A DNA stretch of 64,000 nucleotides. Source: Luteimonas rhizosphaericola. GTDB taxonomy: Bacteria; Pseudomonadota; Gammaproteobacteria; Xanthomonadales; Xanthomonadaceae. Below the pieces are notes generated by a model. The model was given only the letters and a program-made list of their open reading frames with translations, did no database searches and was not told the DNA's origin. Shown piece after piece: positions 33,159 through 42,359 of the stretch (position 1 is its first letter; every line of letters begins with the position of its first letter). Made by a program: the position numbers and the translations under genes. The stretch lies in NCBI RefSeq assembly GCF_029888045.1, contig NZ_JARXRN010000021.1:108935-172934 (forward strand), read 5' to 3'.

Positions 33159-33398
33159 TCACGCCTTGACGTGGGCCTTGATGTAGTCGATCGCCTGCTG
33201 CACCGAGGTGATCTTCTCGGCTTCCTCGTCCGGGATCTCGCACTCGAACTCTTCCTCGAGCGCCATCACCAGCTCGACGGTGTCGAGCGAATCCGCGCCG
33301 AGGTCGTCGACGAAGGAAGCGCTCGCGCTGACTTCCTCTTCCTTCACGCCCAGTTGTTCGACCACGATCTTCTTGACGCGTTCTTCGATGCTGCTCAT
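33159..33398 (-). CDS. acpP: Acyl carrier protein
   Basis: A 79-aa acidic carrier protein. Ser37 in [18 protein letters not shown] is the phosphopantetheine site. It carries growing acyl chains for the Fab enzymes encoded around it. Length and sequence are typical for a housekeeping AcpP. It lies between fabG and fabF with spaces of about 180-190 bp on both sides, which is roomier than the rest of the cluster and may reflect separate high-level transcription. Confidence 0.97.
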   Translation of the reverse strand: MSSIEERVKKIVVEQLGVKEEEVSASASFVDDLGADSLDTVELVMALEEEFECEIPDEEAEKITSVQQAIDYIKAHVKA

Positions 33399-33588
33399 TG
33401 GCTGTTGGCTCCGCGAAAGGCTGTTACGGTGGCAAGTGTAAGGGCTGGACCGGGGCGAGGATAGCGCGTTGCCGCGGCGCTGCCCCGGGTCGGACGCGCG
33501 GGCCGGGAGACCGGGCCGCGCAATCCTTTTCAAATCGGCAACTTAGGAACCCGCGCGGCGATGCCGTGCAGGCCCCCGAACGGCGTCC

Positions 33589-34332
33589 TCACGGCATGTA
33601 CATGCCGCCGTTGACGTGCAGGGTCTCGCCGGTGATGTAGCCCGCGCCGGGTCCCGCGAGGAAGGCCACGGCGTTGGCGATGTCGGCGGCCTGGCCGAGG
33701 CGACCGAGCGCGATCTGCCCGAGCAGCGCGGTGCGCGCATCCTCCGGCAGGGCCGCGGTCATGTCGGTCTCGATGAAGCCGGGCGCGACCACGTTCACGG
33801 TCACTCCGCGCGACCCGATCTCCTTCGCCAGCGACTTGCTGAAGGCGATGATGCCGGCCTTGGCCGCTGCGTAGTTGGTCTGCCCGGCGTTGCCGGTGAC
33901 CCCGATCACCGAGGCGATGTTGATGATGCGGCCCTTGCGCGCCTTCATCATCCCGCGCATCACCGCCTTCGAGCTGCGGTAGACGCTGGTGAGGTTGGTG
34001 TCGAGGATGGCCTGCCACTCCTCGTCCTTCATCCGCATCAGCAGGTTGTCGCGGGTGATGCCGGCGTTGTTGACCAGGATCGAGATCGCGCCGAGATCCT
34101 TGCCGATCGCATCGACCAGCGCTTCGATCTGTCCCGGCTGCGCCACGTCCAGCACGCGTCCGTGCCCGCCGTGGGCCGCGAGCCGCGCGCCGATCGCGGC
34201 GGCGCCGGACTCCGACGTGGCCGTGCCCACCACGGTCGCGCCCTGCGCGGCCAGCAGGTCGGCGATGGCGGCGCCGATGCCGCGGCTGGCACCGGTGACC
34301 AGGGCGATCTCGCCGTCGAGGGGTCGGGTCAT
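33589..34332 (-). CDS. fabG: 3-oxoacyl-ACP reductase
   Basis: A 247-aa short-chain dehydrogenase. The NADP-binding TGASRGIGAAIA, the NNAG motif (LVNNAGITRDNLLMRMKDEEW) and the catalytic NIASVIG...NYAAAKAG set are all present, and the C-terminus ends TLHVNGGMYMP as in housekeeping FabG. It reduces 3-oxoacyl-ACP. It follows fabD after 43 bp. Confidence 0.96.
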   Translation of the reverse strand: MTRPLDGEIALVTGASRGIGAAIADLLAAQGATVVGTATSESGAAAIGARLAAHGGHGRVLDVAQPGQIEALVDAIGKDLGAISILVNNAGITRDNLLMRMKDEEWQAILDTNLTSVYRSSKAVMRGMMKARKGRIINIASVIGVTGNAGQTNYAAAKAGIIAFSKSLAKEIGSRGVTVNVVAPGFIETDMTAALPEDARTALLGQIALGRLGQAADIANAVAFLAGPGAGYITGETLHVNGGMYMP

Positions 34333-34375
34333 GTCGTCTCCCAGCAGTTCACAGGATGATCCGCGCCGGGCGGTC

Positions 34376-35320
34376 TCAGGCGACCCAGTCGGCGCGCGCG
34401 GATTCGAAGTCGCCGACGGCGCCGATTGCGCGCGCGTCCAGGCCCTTGTCGATGCGCCTGGCCAGGCCGGCGAGCACCTTGCCGGGGCCGCATTCGGCGA
34501 TGCGCGTGGCGCCGGCGGCGGCCAGCGCCTGCATGCAGCCGGTCCAGCGCACGGGCAGGTACAGCTGGCGCACCAGCGCGTCGCGGATCGCGTGCACGCC
34601 CGCATGCACTTCCGCATCGACGTTCTGCACCACCGGCAGCGCGGGTTCGCGCCAGGCCAGGCCGGCCATCGTCTCGGACAGGCGGTTCGCCGCCTCGCGC
34701 ATCAGCGGCGTGTGCGAGGGCACGCTCACCGCCAGCTTCACCGCCTTGCGCACGCCCTGTTCCTGCAGCAGCGCAAGCGCGCGGTCGACCGCGGCGGCAT
34801 CGCCGCCGATCACAATCTGCCCGGGCGAGTTGTAGTTCGCCGGCACCACTACGTCGCTGTGCGAGGCCTCGCGGCAGACCGCTTCGACCAGCGCGTCGTC
34901 GGCGCCGATCACCGCGGCCATCGCGCCGGTGCCGGCGGGCGCGGCGTCCTGCATCAGCTGCCCGCGGATGCGCACCAGGTGCGCGCCGTCCCTGAGCGAC
35001 AGCGCGCCGGCGGCCACCAGCGCGGCGTATTCGCCCAGGCTGTGGCCGGCGAGCCGCGCAGGCTGCGCCCCGCCCGCGGCCTGCCAGGCGCGCCATACGG
35101 CGACGCCGGCCGCGAGCAGCGCGGGCTGGGTGTATTCGGTGCGGTTGAGCTGTTCTTCCGGGCCGCCCTGCGACAGGGCCCACAGGTCGACGCCGGCGCC
35201 TTCGGACGCTTCGTCGAAGGTCGCGCGGATCTGCGGATGCAGTTCGGACAGTTCCGCGAGCATGCCCACCGACTGCGAGCCCTGCCCGGGGAACACGAAC
35301 GCGAGTTGCGGGTCGGTCAC
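34376..35320 (-). CDS. fabD: Malonyl-CoA:ACP transacylase
   Basis: A 314-aa MAT. The FPGQGSQ motif (residues 10-16), the nucleophile Ser94 in AGHSLGEYAAL, and His in VPSHTPLMREA are intact. It loads malonate on ACP. A GTG at 35320, preceded by GGA at suitable distance, starts directly at the conserved N-terminus (VTDPQLAFVFPGQG); a start 14 codons upstream is possible but adds unusual sequence. Confidence 0.95.
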   Translation of the reverse strand: MTDPQLAFVFPGQGSQSVGMLAELSELHPQIRATFDEASEGAGVDLWALSQGGPEEQLNRTEYTQPALLAAGVAVWRAWQAAGGAQPARLAGHSLGEYAALVAAGALSLRDGAHLVRIRGQLMQDAAPAGTGAMAAVIGADDALVEAVCREASHSDVVVPANYNSPGQIVIGGDAAAVDRALALLQEQGVRKAVKLAVSVPSHTPLMREAANRLSETMAGLAWREPALPVVQNVDAEVHAGVHAIRDALVRQLYLPVRWTGCMQALAAAGATRIAECGPGKVLAGLARRIDKGLDARAIGAVGDFESARADWVA

Positions 35321-35436
35321 GCGGTATTCCGTGGGAAAAACAGGGCGCGATGATACGGGCAAACGGCGGGACGCGTCTGTACCGGGGCGTATGCGCGCAT
35401 GCGCGCGCGATCCTCACCCGCGCCTGCGGCGATGGC

Positions 35437-36420
35437 TCAGTAGCGCAGCAGCGCCGAGCCCCAGGTGAAGCCGCCGCCGAAGGCCTCCAGCAGCAGCAGC
35501 TGGCCGCGCTGCACGCGGCCCGAGCGCACCGCCTCGTCCAGCGCCAGCGGCACCGAGCCGGAGGACGTGTTGCCGTGCTTGTCGACGGTGACGACCACGC
35601 GTTCCATCGGCATGTCCAGCCGCTTCGCCGTCGCCTCGATGATGCGCAGGTTCGCCTGGTGCGGGATCAGCCAGTCGATGTCGTGGCGATCCAGGCCGTT
35701 GGCCTCAAGCGTTTCCTCCACCACCGAGTCCAGCGCCTTGACCGCGTACTTGAACACGTCGCTGCCGGTCATGCGGATGCGCACGCCGGCGTTCTTCGCG
35801 TGCTCGTCGAAGCCGACCGAGACGCCGACCGGATTCCAGAGCAGTTCCTTCTTGGCGCCGTCGGCGTGGAGGTGGGTGCTGAGGATGCCGGTTTCGGCAT
35901 CGGCCTTGAGCACCACCGCGCCGGCCCCGTCGCCGAACAGCACGCAGGTTTCGCGCTCGGTCCAGTCGACCATGCGGGTCAGCGTCTCGGAGCCGACCAC
36001 CAGCACGGTCTTCGCATCGCCGCAGCGGATGAACTTGTCCGCGACCGAGAGCGCGTACAGGAAGCCCGAGCACGCGGCGTTGACGTCGAACGCGCCGCAG
36101 CCGGCGATGCCCAGCCGCTGCTGCAGCAGGCAGGCCGAAGACGGGAAGATCAGGTCGGGCGTGGTGGTGCCGAAGACGATCAGGTCGATCTCGTCGGCGG
36201 AAACGTCGGCCGCTTCGAGCGCACGCTGCGACGCGTGGGTCGCCAGGTCCACCGTGGTCTCGCCCTCGGCCGCGATGTGGCGCTCGCGGATCCCGGTGCG
36301 CGAAGCGATCCATTCGTCGCTGGTGTCGACGATCTTCGACAGGTCGTCGTTGGTCAGCACCTTCGAGGGCAGGTAGCTGCCGGTACCGGCAATGCGGGAA
36401 TAGATGCGCTCGTTGCTCAT
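35437..36420 (-). CDS. fabH: Beta-ketoacyl-ACP synthase III
   Basis: A 327-aa KAS III with Cys117 in [10 protein letters not shown], His in [10 protein letters not shown] and Asn in [10 protein letters not shown], the complete catalytic triad. It starts fatty acid synthesis from acetyl-CoA (or branched acyl-CoA, common in this family) and malonyl-ACP. It follows rpmF after 114 bp; the plsX gene found at this place in E. coli is missing. Confidence 0.96.
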   Translation of the reverse strand: MSNERIYSRIAGTGSYLPSKVLTNDDLSKIVDTSDEWIASRTGIRERHIAAEGETTVDLATHASQRALEAADVSADEIDLIVFGTTTPDLIFPSSACLLQQRLGIAGCGAFDVNAACSGFLYALSVADKFIRCGDAKTVLVVGSETLTRMVDWTERETCVLFGDGAGAVVLKADAETGILSTHLHADGAKKELLWNPVGVSVGFDEHAKNAGVRIRMTGSDVFKYAVKALDSVVEETLEANGLDRHDIDWLIPHQANLRIIEATAKRLDMPMERVVVTVDKHGNTSSGSVPLALDEAVRSGRVQRGQLLLLEAFGGGFTWGSALLRY

Positions 36421-36534
36421 CGCGGGGAATCGCCCTCGGGTCGGTGCGGGCGACGTGCGCGCCGCGGAAGCGCCGCGGCGCGATGCGCCGTCGGCGTGCC
36501 GGTGGTCGCCGGGTCCGCGCGGACCCGGGACGGG

Positions 36535-36729
36535 TCAGTCTTCCTCGACGACCTTCACCTTGGGCTGGATCACCTGCTTGCCGCGGTAGTAGCCGTCGGC
36601 GGTGAGGTGGTGGCGCAGGTGGGTCTCGCCCGACGTCGGGTCGGTGGCGAGCTGCTTCGCCGTCAGCGCGTCGTGCGAACGACGCTGGCCACGACGGGAC
36701 GGGGTGACGCGGGACTTCTGCACAGCCAT
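36535..36729 (-). CDS. rpmF: Ribosomal protein bL32
   Basis: A 64-aa bL32 beginning [20 protein letters not shown], with [17 protein letters not shown] near the end. No CxxC zinc pairs are present, so it is the zinc-independent form. It is part of the large ribosomal subunit. It lies between yceD and fabH, the standard order. Confidence 0.97.
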   Translation of the reverse strand: MAVQKSRVTPSRRGQRRSHDALTAKQLATDPTSGETHLRHHLTADGYYRGKQVIQPKVKVVEED

Positions 36730-36803
36730 GGGATTGCTCCGGGAACGATTCGGTTGTTGCGATGACTCGGGAAAACGCCATGACGGCGCGGGACACTAAA
36801 CCT

Positions 36804-37313
36804 TCAATTCTGCTTCTTCAGCGCGGCCAGCCCGGCGAAGGGATTGGCGCGGACCTCTTCCTCCGCCGACACCGGCCAGTCGCGCTCGACCGATTCGGAG
36901 CCCGGCTTCACCGGAACCACCGGCAGGGCGAGGATCAACTCGTCCTCCACCAGATCCAGCAGCCGCAGCATGCCGTCCTCCGGCACCAGCAACGGCTCGT
37001 AGCCCGGCGGCAGCCCGGCCTCGTCCGCTTCGTCGCGGATCAGGCCCAGCCGCTGCACGGTGTGCACCGGGAAGCCGAACCGCTGCAGGGTGCGCTGGCA
37101 TTGCAGCGGCAGCTCCGCATCGAGCTTGAGTTCCAGGTACGGGACCCGCAGGGCGTCGCGATCGAACCCGAGCGCGAACGCCACCTCGCCCTCGGCGCCG
37201 GCCAGCGCGTCCCGCAAGCGGGGCAGCGCGGCCAACGCGACCCGGCCTTCGAACTCCCGCCGCGCGGTGACCATGCGCCAGGCGTCCAGGATGTCGGGCA
37301 ATTCCGCGGACAT
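36804..37313 (-). CDS. yceD: YceD/DUF177 family protein (23S rRNA accumulation protein)
   Basis: A 169-aa protein of the DUF177 family. It shows LPDILDAWRM near the N-terminus, CQRTLQRFGFPV where E. coli YceD has its CxxC-type region (only one Cys here) and the hallmark VEDELILALPVVPVK with the C-terminal NPFAGLAALKK. YceD is linked to 23S rRNA levels. It is the first gene of the rpmF-fab transcript. A near-consensus promoter puts the predicted transcript start only 3-5 nt ahead of the ATG, so the mRNA may be nearly leaderless. Confidence 0.92.
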   Translation of the reverse strand: MSAELPDILDAWRMVTARREFEGRVALAALPRLRDALAGAEGEVAFALGFDRDALRVPYLELKLDAELPLQCQRTLQRFGFPVHTVQRLGLIRDEADEAGLPPGYEPLLVPEDGMLRLLDLVEDELILALPVVPVKPGSESVERDWPVSAEEEVRANPFAGLAALKKQN

Positions 37314-37323
37314 AAGCGGCGGA

Positions 37324-37352
37324 ATATTAAGGATGCGACGCCCCCGTGTCAA
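37324..37352 (-). promoter_or_regulatory. Near-consensus sigma-70 promoter of the yceD-rpmF-fab run
   Basis: On the minus strand TTGACA (37347-37352, perfect) and TAATAT (37324-37329) are spaced by 17 bp. The ATG of yceD lies 10 bp after the -10 box. Confidence 0.8.
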
Positions 37353-37446
37353 ACCGCGCCGTAAGGGGCAACTGCCTGTCCGGGCAGGGAATTTGCCCGT
37401 GGCGGCGGCCCCGGTCAGACTGGCGCCCCGCCCCGGGAGCGCCATT

Positions 37447-37806
37447 GTGACCGTGTTCGCCCTTTGCCTGCTGTTGGTGGCCGCCGCGTACGCGCTGTCG
37501 CTCTGGTGGCGCCGCCGTGGCGAACGCCGCCACCGGGCGATGGCGCGACTGCTGGATTCGGCCGACGCGCTGGAGGACCGGCTGCGCACGGCGCGCTCGG
37601 AAATCGAGGCGATCGCGGGCGACGAGCACAATCCGGTGCGCGAGGCGATGCAGGAGATGCTGCGCCAGCGCCTGTGGCTGCAGGAGCACGGCCAAGCGGC
37701 GTCGCTGGAACAGCTCGATACCGTGCGCGCTTCGATCGACGCCGCCCGCGGCAACATCGAGCGCCAGCTGCTCCAGATCGAGCGCGCGCGGGCCTCGCTG
37801 CATTGA
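37447..37806 (+). CDS. Small membrane-anchored coiled-coil protein
   Basis: A 119-aa protein starting at GTG (37447) with a GGGAG site 6-7 bp ahead. Residues ~3-20 form one membrane segment (VFALCLLLVAAAYALSLW), followed by basic residues and long charged helices (RAMARLLDSADALEDRLRTA, then QEMLRQRLWLQEHGQAASLE) with coiled-coil character. Codon usage is like that of real genes here. Function unknown. It is divergent from yceD and followed by the Maf gene after 14 bp, so probably an operon. Confidence 0.75.
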   Translation: MTVFALCLLLVAAAYALSLWWRRRGERRHRAMARLLDSADALEDRLRTARSEIEAIAGDEHNPVREAMQEMLRQRLWLQEHGQAASLEQLDTVRASIDAARGNIERQLLQIERARASLH

Positions 37807-37820
37807 GCGCCGGCCCCGCC

Positions 37821-38396
37821 ATGCCGCGGCTGGTCCTGGCCTCGACCTCGCGCTACCGCGCCGAGCTGCTGTCGCGGCTGCGGCTGCCGTTCGAGACCGT
37901 GCGGCCGGACGTGGACGAGGCGCCTGCCGCCGGGGAATCGCCTGCGTCGCTCGCGCTTCGGCTGGCGACGGCCAAGGCCGCCGCGGTGGCGGCCACGCGC
38001 CCCGAGGCGCTGGTGATCGGCTCGGACCAGGTGGCCAGCTGCGATGGGCGGATCCTCGGCAAGCCGGGCACGCGCGCGACCGCGATCGCGCAGCTGCAGG
38101 CGATGTCCGGGCGCGAGGTGGTGTTCCTGACCGCGGTCGCGATCGCCTCGGCCGGCGCGCCCGGCGAGCAGGCGCTCGACACCACCACGGTCCGCTTCCG
38201 CCAGCTGCCCGACGACGAGATCGCGCGCTACGTGGACGCCGAGTCCCCGCTCGACTGCGCGGGCAGCTTCAAGTGCGAAGGCCTCGGGATCGCGCTGTTC
38301 GAGTCGATCGAATCGCGCGATCCCACCGCCCTGGTCGGGCTGCCGCTGATCGCCACGGCGCGCCTGCTGCGCGCGCGCGGCGTGGTCATTCCCTGA
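37821..38396 (+). CDS. Maf-type nucleotide pyrophosphatase (YceF-like, 7-methyl-GTP)
   Basis: A 191-aa Maf protein. It begins PRLVLASTSRYRAELLSRL and has VIGSDQVASCDGRILGKPG and the DCAGSFKCEGLGIALF segment. The Maf family splits into dTTP/UTP-specific and 7-methyl-GTP-specific forms; the sequence YRAELLSRL and the location divergent from yceD-rpmF are as for YceF, the 7-methyl-GTP form. It overlaps the 3' end of the GT39 gene on the other strand by 11 bp. Confidence 0.88.
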   Translation: MPRLVLASTSRYRAELLSRLRLPFETVRPDVDEAPAAGESPASLALRLATAKAAAVAATRPEALVIGSDQVASCDGRILGKPGTRATAIAQLQAMSGREVVFLTAVAIASAGAPGEQALDTTTVRFRQLPDDEIARYVDAESPLDCAGSFKCEGLGIALFESIESRDPTALVGLPLIATARLLRARGVVIP

Positions 38397-40266
38397 CGGC
38401 CGCCGGCGGCGCCGCGGGCGCGACGCGGATCGGGGTTTCGATCCAGTCCTCCACGCTGCCGTCGCGTCCGTGCAGGCGCAGCCCCAGCCAGCGACGGCCC
38501 GGCGCGAGGGCCGCGGCATCGACCTGCGCGCGGAAACCGACGTCCGGATGCCCCGGATCGGTGGAGATGCGCCAGAACTGCGCCGTGCCCGGGCTCGGCA
38601 GCCCGTAGCGCGCCTCGCCCACCACGCGCCCGTCGACGAGGATCTCGACCCGCGACAGGCCGACGCCGTCCTTGAAGGCCCAGCCGGCGACGTCGAGTTC
38701 CCCCTCCACGCGCGCACCGGCCACGGGGGTGTCGACCCAGGCCATCGCCGGAGCACGGCAGGGCGCCTCGTCCGAGGCGGCCACCAGCCCTTGCGGCCAT
38801 GCGAACAGCAGGAAGCGCTGGCGCCCGTGATCGATGTTGAGCACGCGCGGCGCCGGCAGCGGACCCAGCCGCTCGCACAGCGCGTGGTAGCGCTGCAGCA
38901 GGTCGCGGTAGGCGACGTCGCTGGCGCCGACCACCAGCAGCAGCGGCGTCCCCGAAAGCGCATCGCGCGAGACCACCTCCAGCCCCCACAGCTTCAGCTG
39001 CGGCGCGCGACCGTGCGACCGGTTGAGCGGATGGTCGAGCACGGGGATATCGGTCTCGCCCAGCGCGAACCCGAGTTCCGCGCCGATCTTGAAATTGTCG
39101 GCCACCAGCCGGGTATCGGGCGGCAGGGTGGCGCGCAGCTCCGCGACCTCGGCGGCCAGTTCGTCCCAGCCGGCGAAGTTGGACGGATACCACTTGAACT
39201 CGGCCATCTGCGCGCGCGCCTGCGGCGTGGACACGGCGACGTAGTAGCCGAGCACCGCCACCAGTCCGCACCCGGCCAGCGCCCAGGTCGCGACCCTGAG
39301 CCAGCGCGTCCATCCCGCGAGCACCGCCGGCAGCAGCGGCAGCAAGGCGACGTAACCCGGCAGCGGCCAGTGGAAGCTCACCCGCTCGGTGTCGGCGAAG
39401 AAGCCGAGCACGAAGAAGCCCGCGATCACGATGCCGCCGCTGAGCGCCAGCAGCCGCAGCGCGGGGTTGTCGTGCCGCCGGAACCGCCAGGCCGCGGCCA
39501 GCAGCGCCGCGAACAGCAGCGGCGTCACCAGCACCGCCTGGATGCCGAGGAAGGTGATGCCTTCCAGGTGCAGCGACCACGGATGGCGGTCGACCAGCTG
39601 GAACCGCAACCCGGCCTCGGCATTCTCGACATTCCACGCCAGCAGCGGCATCCAGGCCGCGGCGCCGAAGGCGAGCGCGATGATGACGCGTGGATCGCGC
39701 AGGACCGCTCGCCCCTGCGGCATCAGCAGCAGGGCGAGGAAACCGGCGCCGAGCGCGGCGATGAAGCGGTAGTGGCTCAGCGCGCCGATCGCCAGCGCCA
39801 GCGCCAGCTGCGCCGCGTCGCCGTAGGAGATGCCGCGCAGCATCTTGGCCAGCGCATCCAGCGCCAGCAGGGTCGCCAGCGCCAGCAGCACGTCCGGCAG
39901 CGCCATCACGCCCAGCATCGCGAACAGCGGCAGCACCAGTGCGCCGCAGCCGGCGACCCAGCCCGCGTGCGGGTCCACTTCGCGCCGCGTCATCGCCACC
40001 ACGATCCACGGCAGCAGCGCCGAGACCAGCAGGAACAGCGCGCGCACGGCGAACACGCCGTCGCCGAACAGTTCCCCGCCGAGGCGGATGGTCCACGCGG
40101 TCAGGCCCGGCAGGTCGGAGTACGCCCACGCCAGGTGGCGACCCTCCTGCCAGTAGAAGGCTTCGTCGACGAACAGCGGCAGGCGCGCGGCCACGACCAG
40201 CTTGACCAGTACGATCGCGGTCCAGAGCGTGACGAACGCCGCACGCGCCCGATTGTGTTCCCGCAT
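38386..40266 (-). CDS. GT39-family (ArnT/PMT-like) membrane glycosyltransferase
   Basis: A 626-aa polytopic inner-membrane protein. The N-terminal ~400 residues hold around ten membrane segments; the first loop contains FVDEAFYWQEGRHLAWAYSDLPG with the Asp-Glu pair that GT39/GT83 enzymes need, followed by MTRREVD. The C-terminal ~220 residues form a soluble domain with two parts, one beta-rich near the end (VDTPVAGARVEGELDVAGWAFKDG...) that looks like an added Ig-like module. It should transfer a sugar from a polyprenyl-phosphate donor to a lipid or protein; acceptor unknown. It is a single gene between maf and moxR. Confidence 0.82.
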   Translation of the reverse strand: MREHNRARAAFVTLWTAIVLVKLVVAARLPLFVDEAFYWQEGRHLAWAYSDLPGLTAWTIRLGGELFGDGVFAVRALFLLVSALLPWIVVAMTRREVDPHAGWVAGCGALVLPLFAMLGVMALPDVLLALATLLALDALAKMLRGISYGDAAQLALALAIGALSHYRFIAALGAGFLALLLMPQGRAVLRDPRVIIALAFGAAAWMPLLAWNVENAEAGLRFQLVDRHPWSLHLEGITFLGIQAVLVTPLLFAALLAAAWRFRRHDNPALRLLALSGGIVIAGFFVLGFFADTERVSFHWPLPGYVALLPLLPAVLAGWTRWLRVATWALAGCGLVAVLGYYVAVSTPQARAQMAEFKWYPSNFAGWDELAAEVAELRATLPPDTRLVADNFKIGAELGFALGETDIPVLDHPLNRSHGRAPQLKLWGLEVVSRDALSGTPLLLVVGASDVAYRDLLQRYHALCERLGPLPAPRVLNIDHGRQRFLLFAWPQGLVAASDEAPCRAPAMAWVDTPVAGARVEGELDVAGWAFKDGVGLSRVEILVDGRVVGEARYGLPSPGTAQFWRISTDPGHPDVGFRAQVDAAALAPGRRWLGLRLHGRDGSVEDWIETPIRVAPAAPPAAVRE

Positions 40267-40315
40267 TGCGCCGCGACCCCGCTACACTCGATGACGATTC
40301 GATCAGGAGAGCGCC

Positions 40316-41269
40316 GTGTCCGTCGCCACCCAGGAACCGGCCATGCTAACCGAGCGCGATCAAGACGCGTTGACAGCGGCCCAGGCGCAGGTGAACCGGC
40401 TGGTGCTGGGCAAGGCGCACGAGGTGCGGCTGGCGTTCGCGGCGTTGCTGTCTGACGGGCACCTGCTGATCGAGGACCTCCCCGGCCTGGGCAAGACCAC
40501 GCTCGCGCACGCACTGGCGGCCACGCTGGGGCTCGGCTTCCAGCGCGTGCAGTTCACCTCGGACCTGCTGCCGACGGACATCGTCGGCGTCTCCATCTTC
40601 GACGCGCAGGCCCGGCGCTTCGAGTTCCACCCGGGGCCCGTGTTCGCGAACGTGCTGCTGGCCGACGAGATCAACCGCGCCCCGCCGCGCACGCAGAGCG
40701 CACTGCTCGAGGCGATGGCCGAGCACCAGGTCACCGTCGACGGCACCACCCACCGCCTGCCCGAGCCGTTCTTCGTGATCGCCACCCAGAACCCGGTCGA
40801 CCTGTCGGGCACCTACCCGCTGCCCGATTCTCAGCTCGACCGGTTCCTGCTGCGGCTGACCCTGGGCTACCCGCACGAGGACGCCGAACGCGCCCTGCTC
40901 GCAGGGGAAGACCGTCGCGATCTCATCGCGCAGGCGATGCCGGCGCTGGGCGCGGAGGACGTGCAACGGCTGCGGCGCGCCGTGTCGGGAATCCATGCCG
41001 GCGAACCGCTGGTGGCCTACGTGCAGGCGCTGCTCACCCGCAGCCGGCATGCGCCCGGCGTGCGCGTGGGACTGTCGCCGCGCGCCGGCATCGCACTGCT
41101 GCGGGCCTCCCGGGCCTGGGCGATGCTGCAGGGCCGCGACCACGTGCTGCCCGACGACGTGCAGGCGCTGTTCGCGCCGGTCGCCGCGCACCGCCTGGTT
41201 CCCGAGCACGATGCCGGCGACGCCGGCGCGCTCGCGGGTGCGATCCTGCGCGCGGTTCCCGTCGACTAG
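40316..41269 (+). CDS. MoxR-family AAA+ ATPase
   Basis: A 317-aa MoxR ATPase: Walker A EDLPGLGKTTL (about residue 54), Walker B VLLADEINRAPPRTQSALLEAM, sensor 1 FFVIATQNP and the C-terminal lid. MoxR proteins act as chaperones for complexes that often include DUF58 and transglutaminase-like proteins, which are encoded next. GTG at 40316 has AGGAGA 5 bp ahead. It is the first gene of a four-gene operon. Confidence 0.92.
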   Translation: MSVATQEPAMLTERDQDALTAAQAQVNRLVLGKAHEVRLAFAALLSDGHLLIEDLPGLGKTTLAHALAATLGLGFQRVQFTSDLLPTDIVGVSIFDAQARRFEFHPGPVFANVLLADEINRAPPRTQSALLEAMAEHQVTVDGTTHRLPEPFFVIATQNPVDLSGTYPLPDSQLDRFLLRLTLGYPHEDAERALLAGEDRRDLIAQAMPALGAEDVQRLRRAVSGIHAGEPLVAYVQALLTRSRHAPGVRVGLSPRAGIALLRASRAWAMLQGRDHVLPDDVQALFAPVAAHRLVPEHDAGDAGALAGAILRAVPVD

Positions 41270-41384
41270 GTCGGCGGGCGATGCCGCCACGCTCCGCCAC
41301 GATGCCGTGCAGCGGGCACGCAGCCGGGATGGCCCGCATCGTGGCAGCCGCTTCGCGACCACCCCCGGCACACGCACCGGCGCG

Positions 41385-42359
41385 ATGACACCGACCCGAC
41401 TGCGCCAACGGGTGGATGCCCGCTTCGAACGCTGGGTGCGTCGCCGCTCGCCGGTGTCGCTCCCGATCCGGTTCGACCGCCACCGGATCTACGTGCTGCC
41501 CACGGCCTTCGGTGCGTTTTTCGCCGTCCTCCTGCTCACCATGGGCGTGGGCGCGCTGAACTACAACAACAACCCGGCCCTGCTGCTGTGCCTGATGCTG
41601 GCCGGCGCCGGCGTGGCCAGCCTGCTGCAGGCGCAGCTCCAGCTGAGCGGCCTGGAGGTGCATGCCATCGGTGCCGAACCGGTGCCCGCGGGCATGCCGC
41701 TGCAGCTGCGCGTGCATGTGCGCGCCGCGCCCGGCCGCGCCCGGCGCGGGCTGCGCGTGGAATGCGCGGGCGCCGCGGCCGTTCTCTCGCTGCAGGACGG
41801 TGCGGGCGAGGCGGTGTTGGCCCTCCCGACCACGCGACGCGGCTGGATGGACCCAGGCCGCATCCGGGTCTCGACCACCCGGCTGCTCGGGCTCGCGCGC
41901 GCCTGGGGCTATGTGTGGGCCGATGCGCCGCTGCTGGTGTATCCCGCGCCGGAAGCGGCCGGGCCGCCGCTGCCGCAGGGCGTGGGCGACAGCCCCCAGT
42001 CGCGCCTGCATCCGGCCGGCGACGACGTCCACCACCTGCGCGACTGGCGCCGCGGCGACAGCCGGCGCGCGGTCGCGTGGAAAGCCTCCGCGCGGCGGGA
42101 CGCGCTGCTGGTGCGCGAGTTCGAGCAGCCGCTCGGCGCAGCGATCGTGCTCGACTGGCGCGCGCTGGCCGCCCTGCGGAACGAGGAGCGCATCCGGCGA
42201 CTGGCGCGCTGGGTGGACGAGGCCGAACGCGAGTCGCGCCGCTACAGCCTGTGGCTGCCGGGCCAACCGATGATCGGCCCGGGTGCCGGCGCGGTGCATC
42301 GCCACACGTGCCTGCGCGCACTGGCGCTGCTCCCGGGGAACGACGATGGCCCGCGCTGA
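41385..42359 (+). CDS. DUF58 domain protein
   Basis: A 324-aa protein with two N-terminal membrane segments (residues ~38-75, AFGAFFAVLLLTMGVGALNY and LLLCLMLAGAGVASLL) and the DUF58/vWA-like region with the signature DDVHHLRDWRRGDSRRAVAWKASARRDALLVREFE. DUF58 proteins accompany MoxR ATPases; their molecular role is not settled. It is separated from moxR by 115 bp and overlaps the transglutaminase gene by 14 bp. Confidence 0.88.
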   Translation: MTPTRLRQRVDARFERWVRRRSPVSLPIRFDRHRIYVLPTAFGAFFAVLLLTMGVGALNYNNNPALLLCLMLAGAGVASLLQAQLQLSGLEVHAIGAEPVPAGMPLQLRVHVRAAPGRARRGLRVECAGAAAVLSLQDGAGEAVLALPTTRRGWMDPGRIRVSTTRLLGLARAWGYVWADAPLLVYPAPEAAGPPLPQGVGDSPQSRLHPAGDDVHHLRDWRRGDSRRAVAWKASARRDALLVREFEQPLGAAIVLDWRALAALRNEERIRRLARWVDEAERESRRYSLWLPGQPMIGPGAGAVHRHTCLRALALLPGNDDGPR

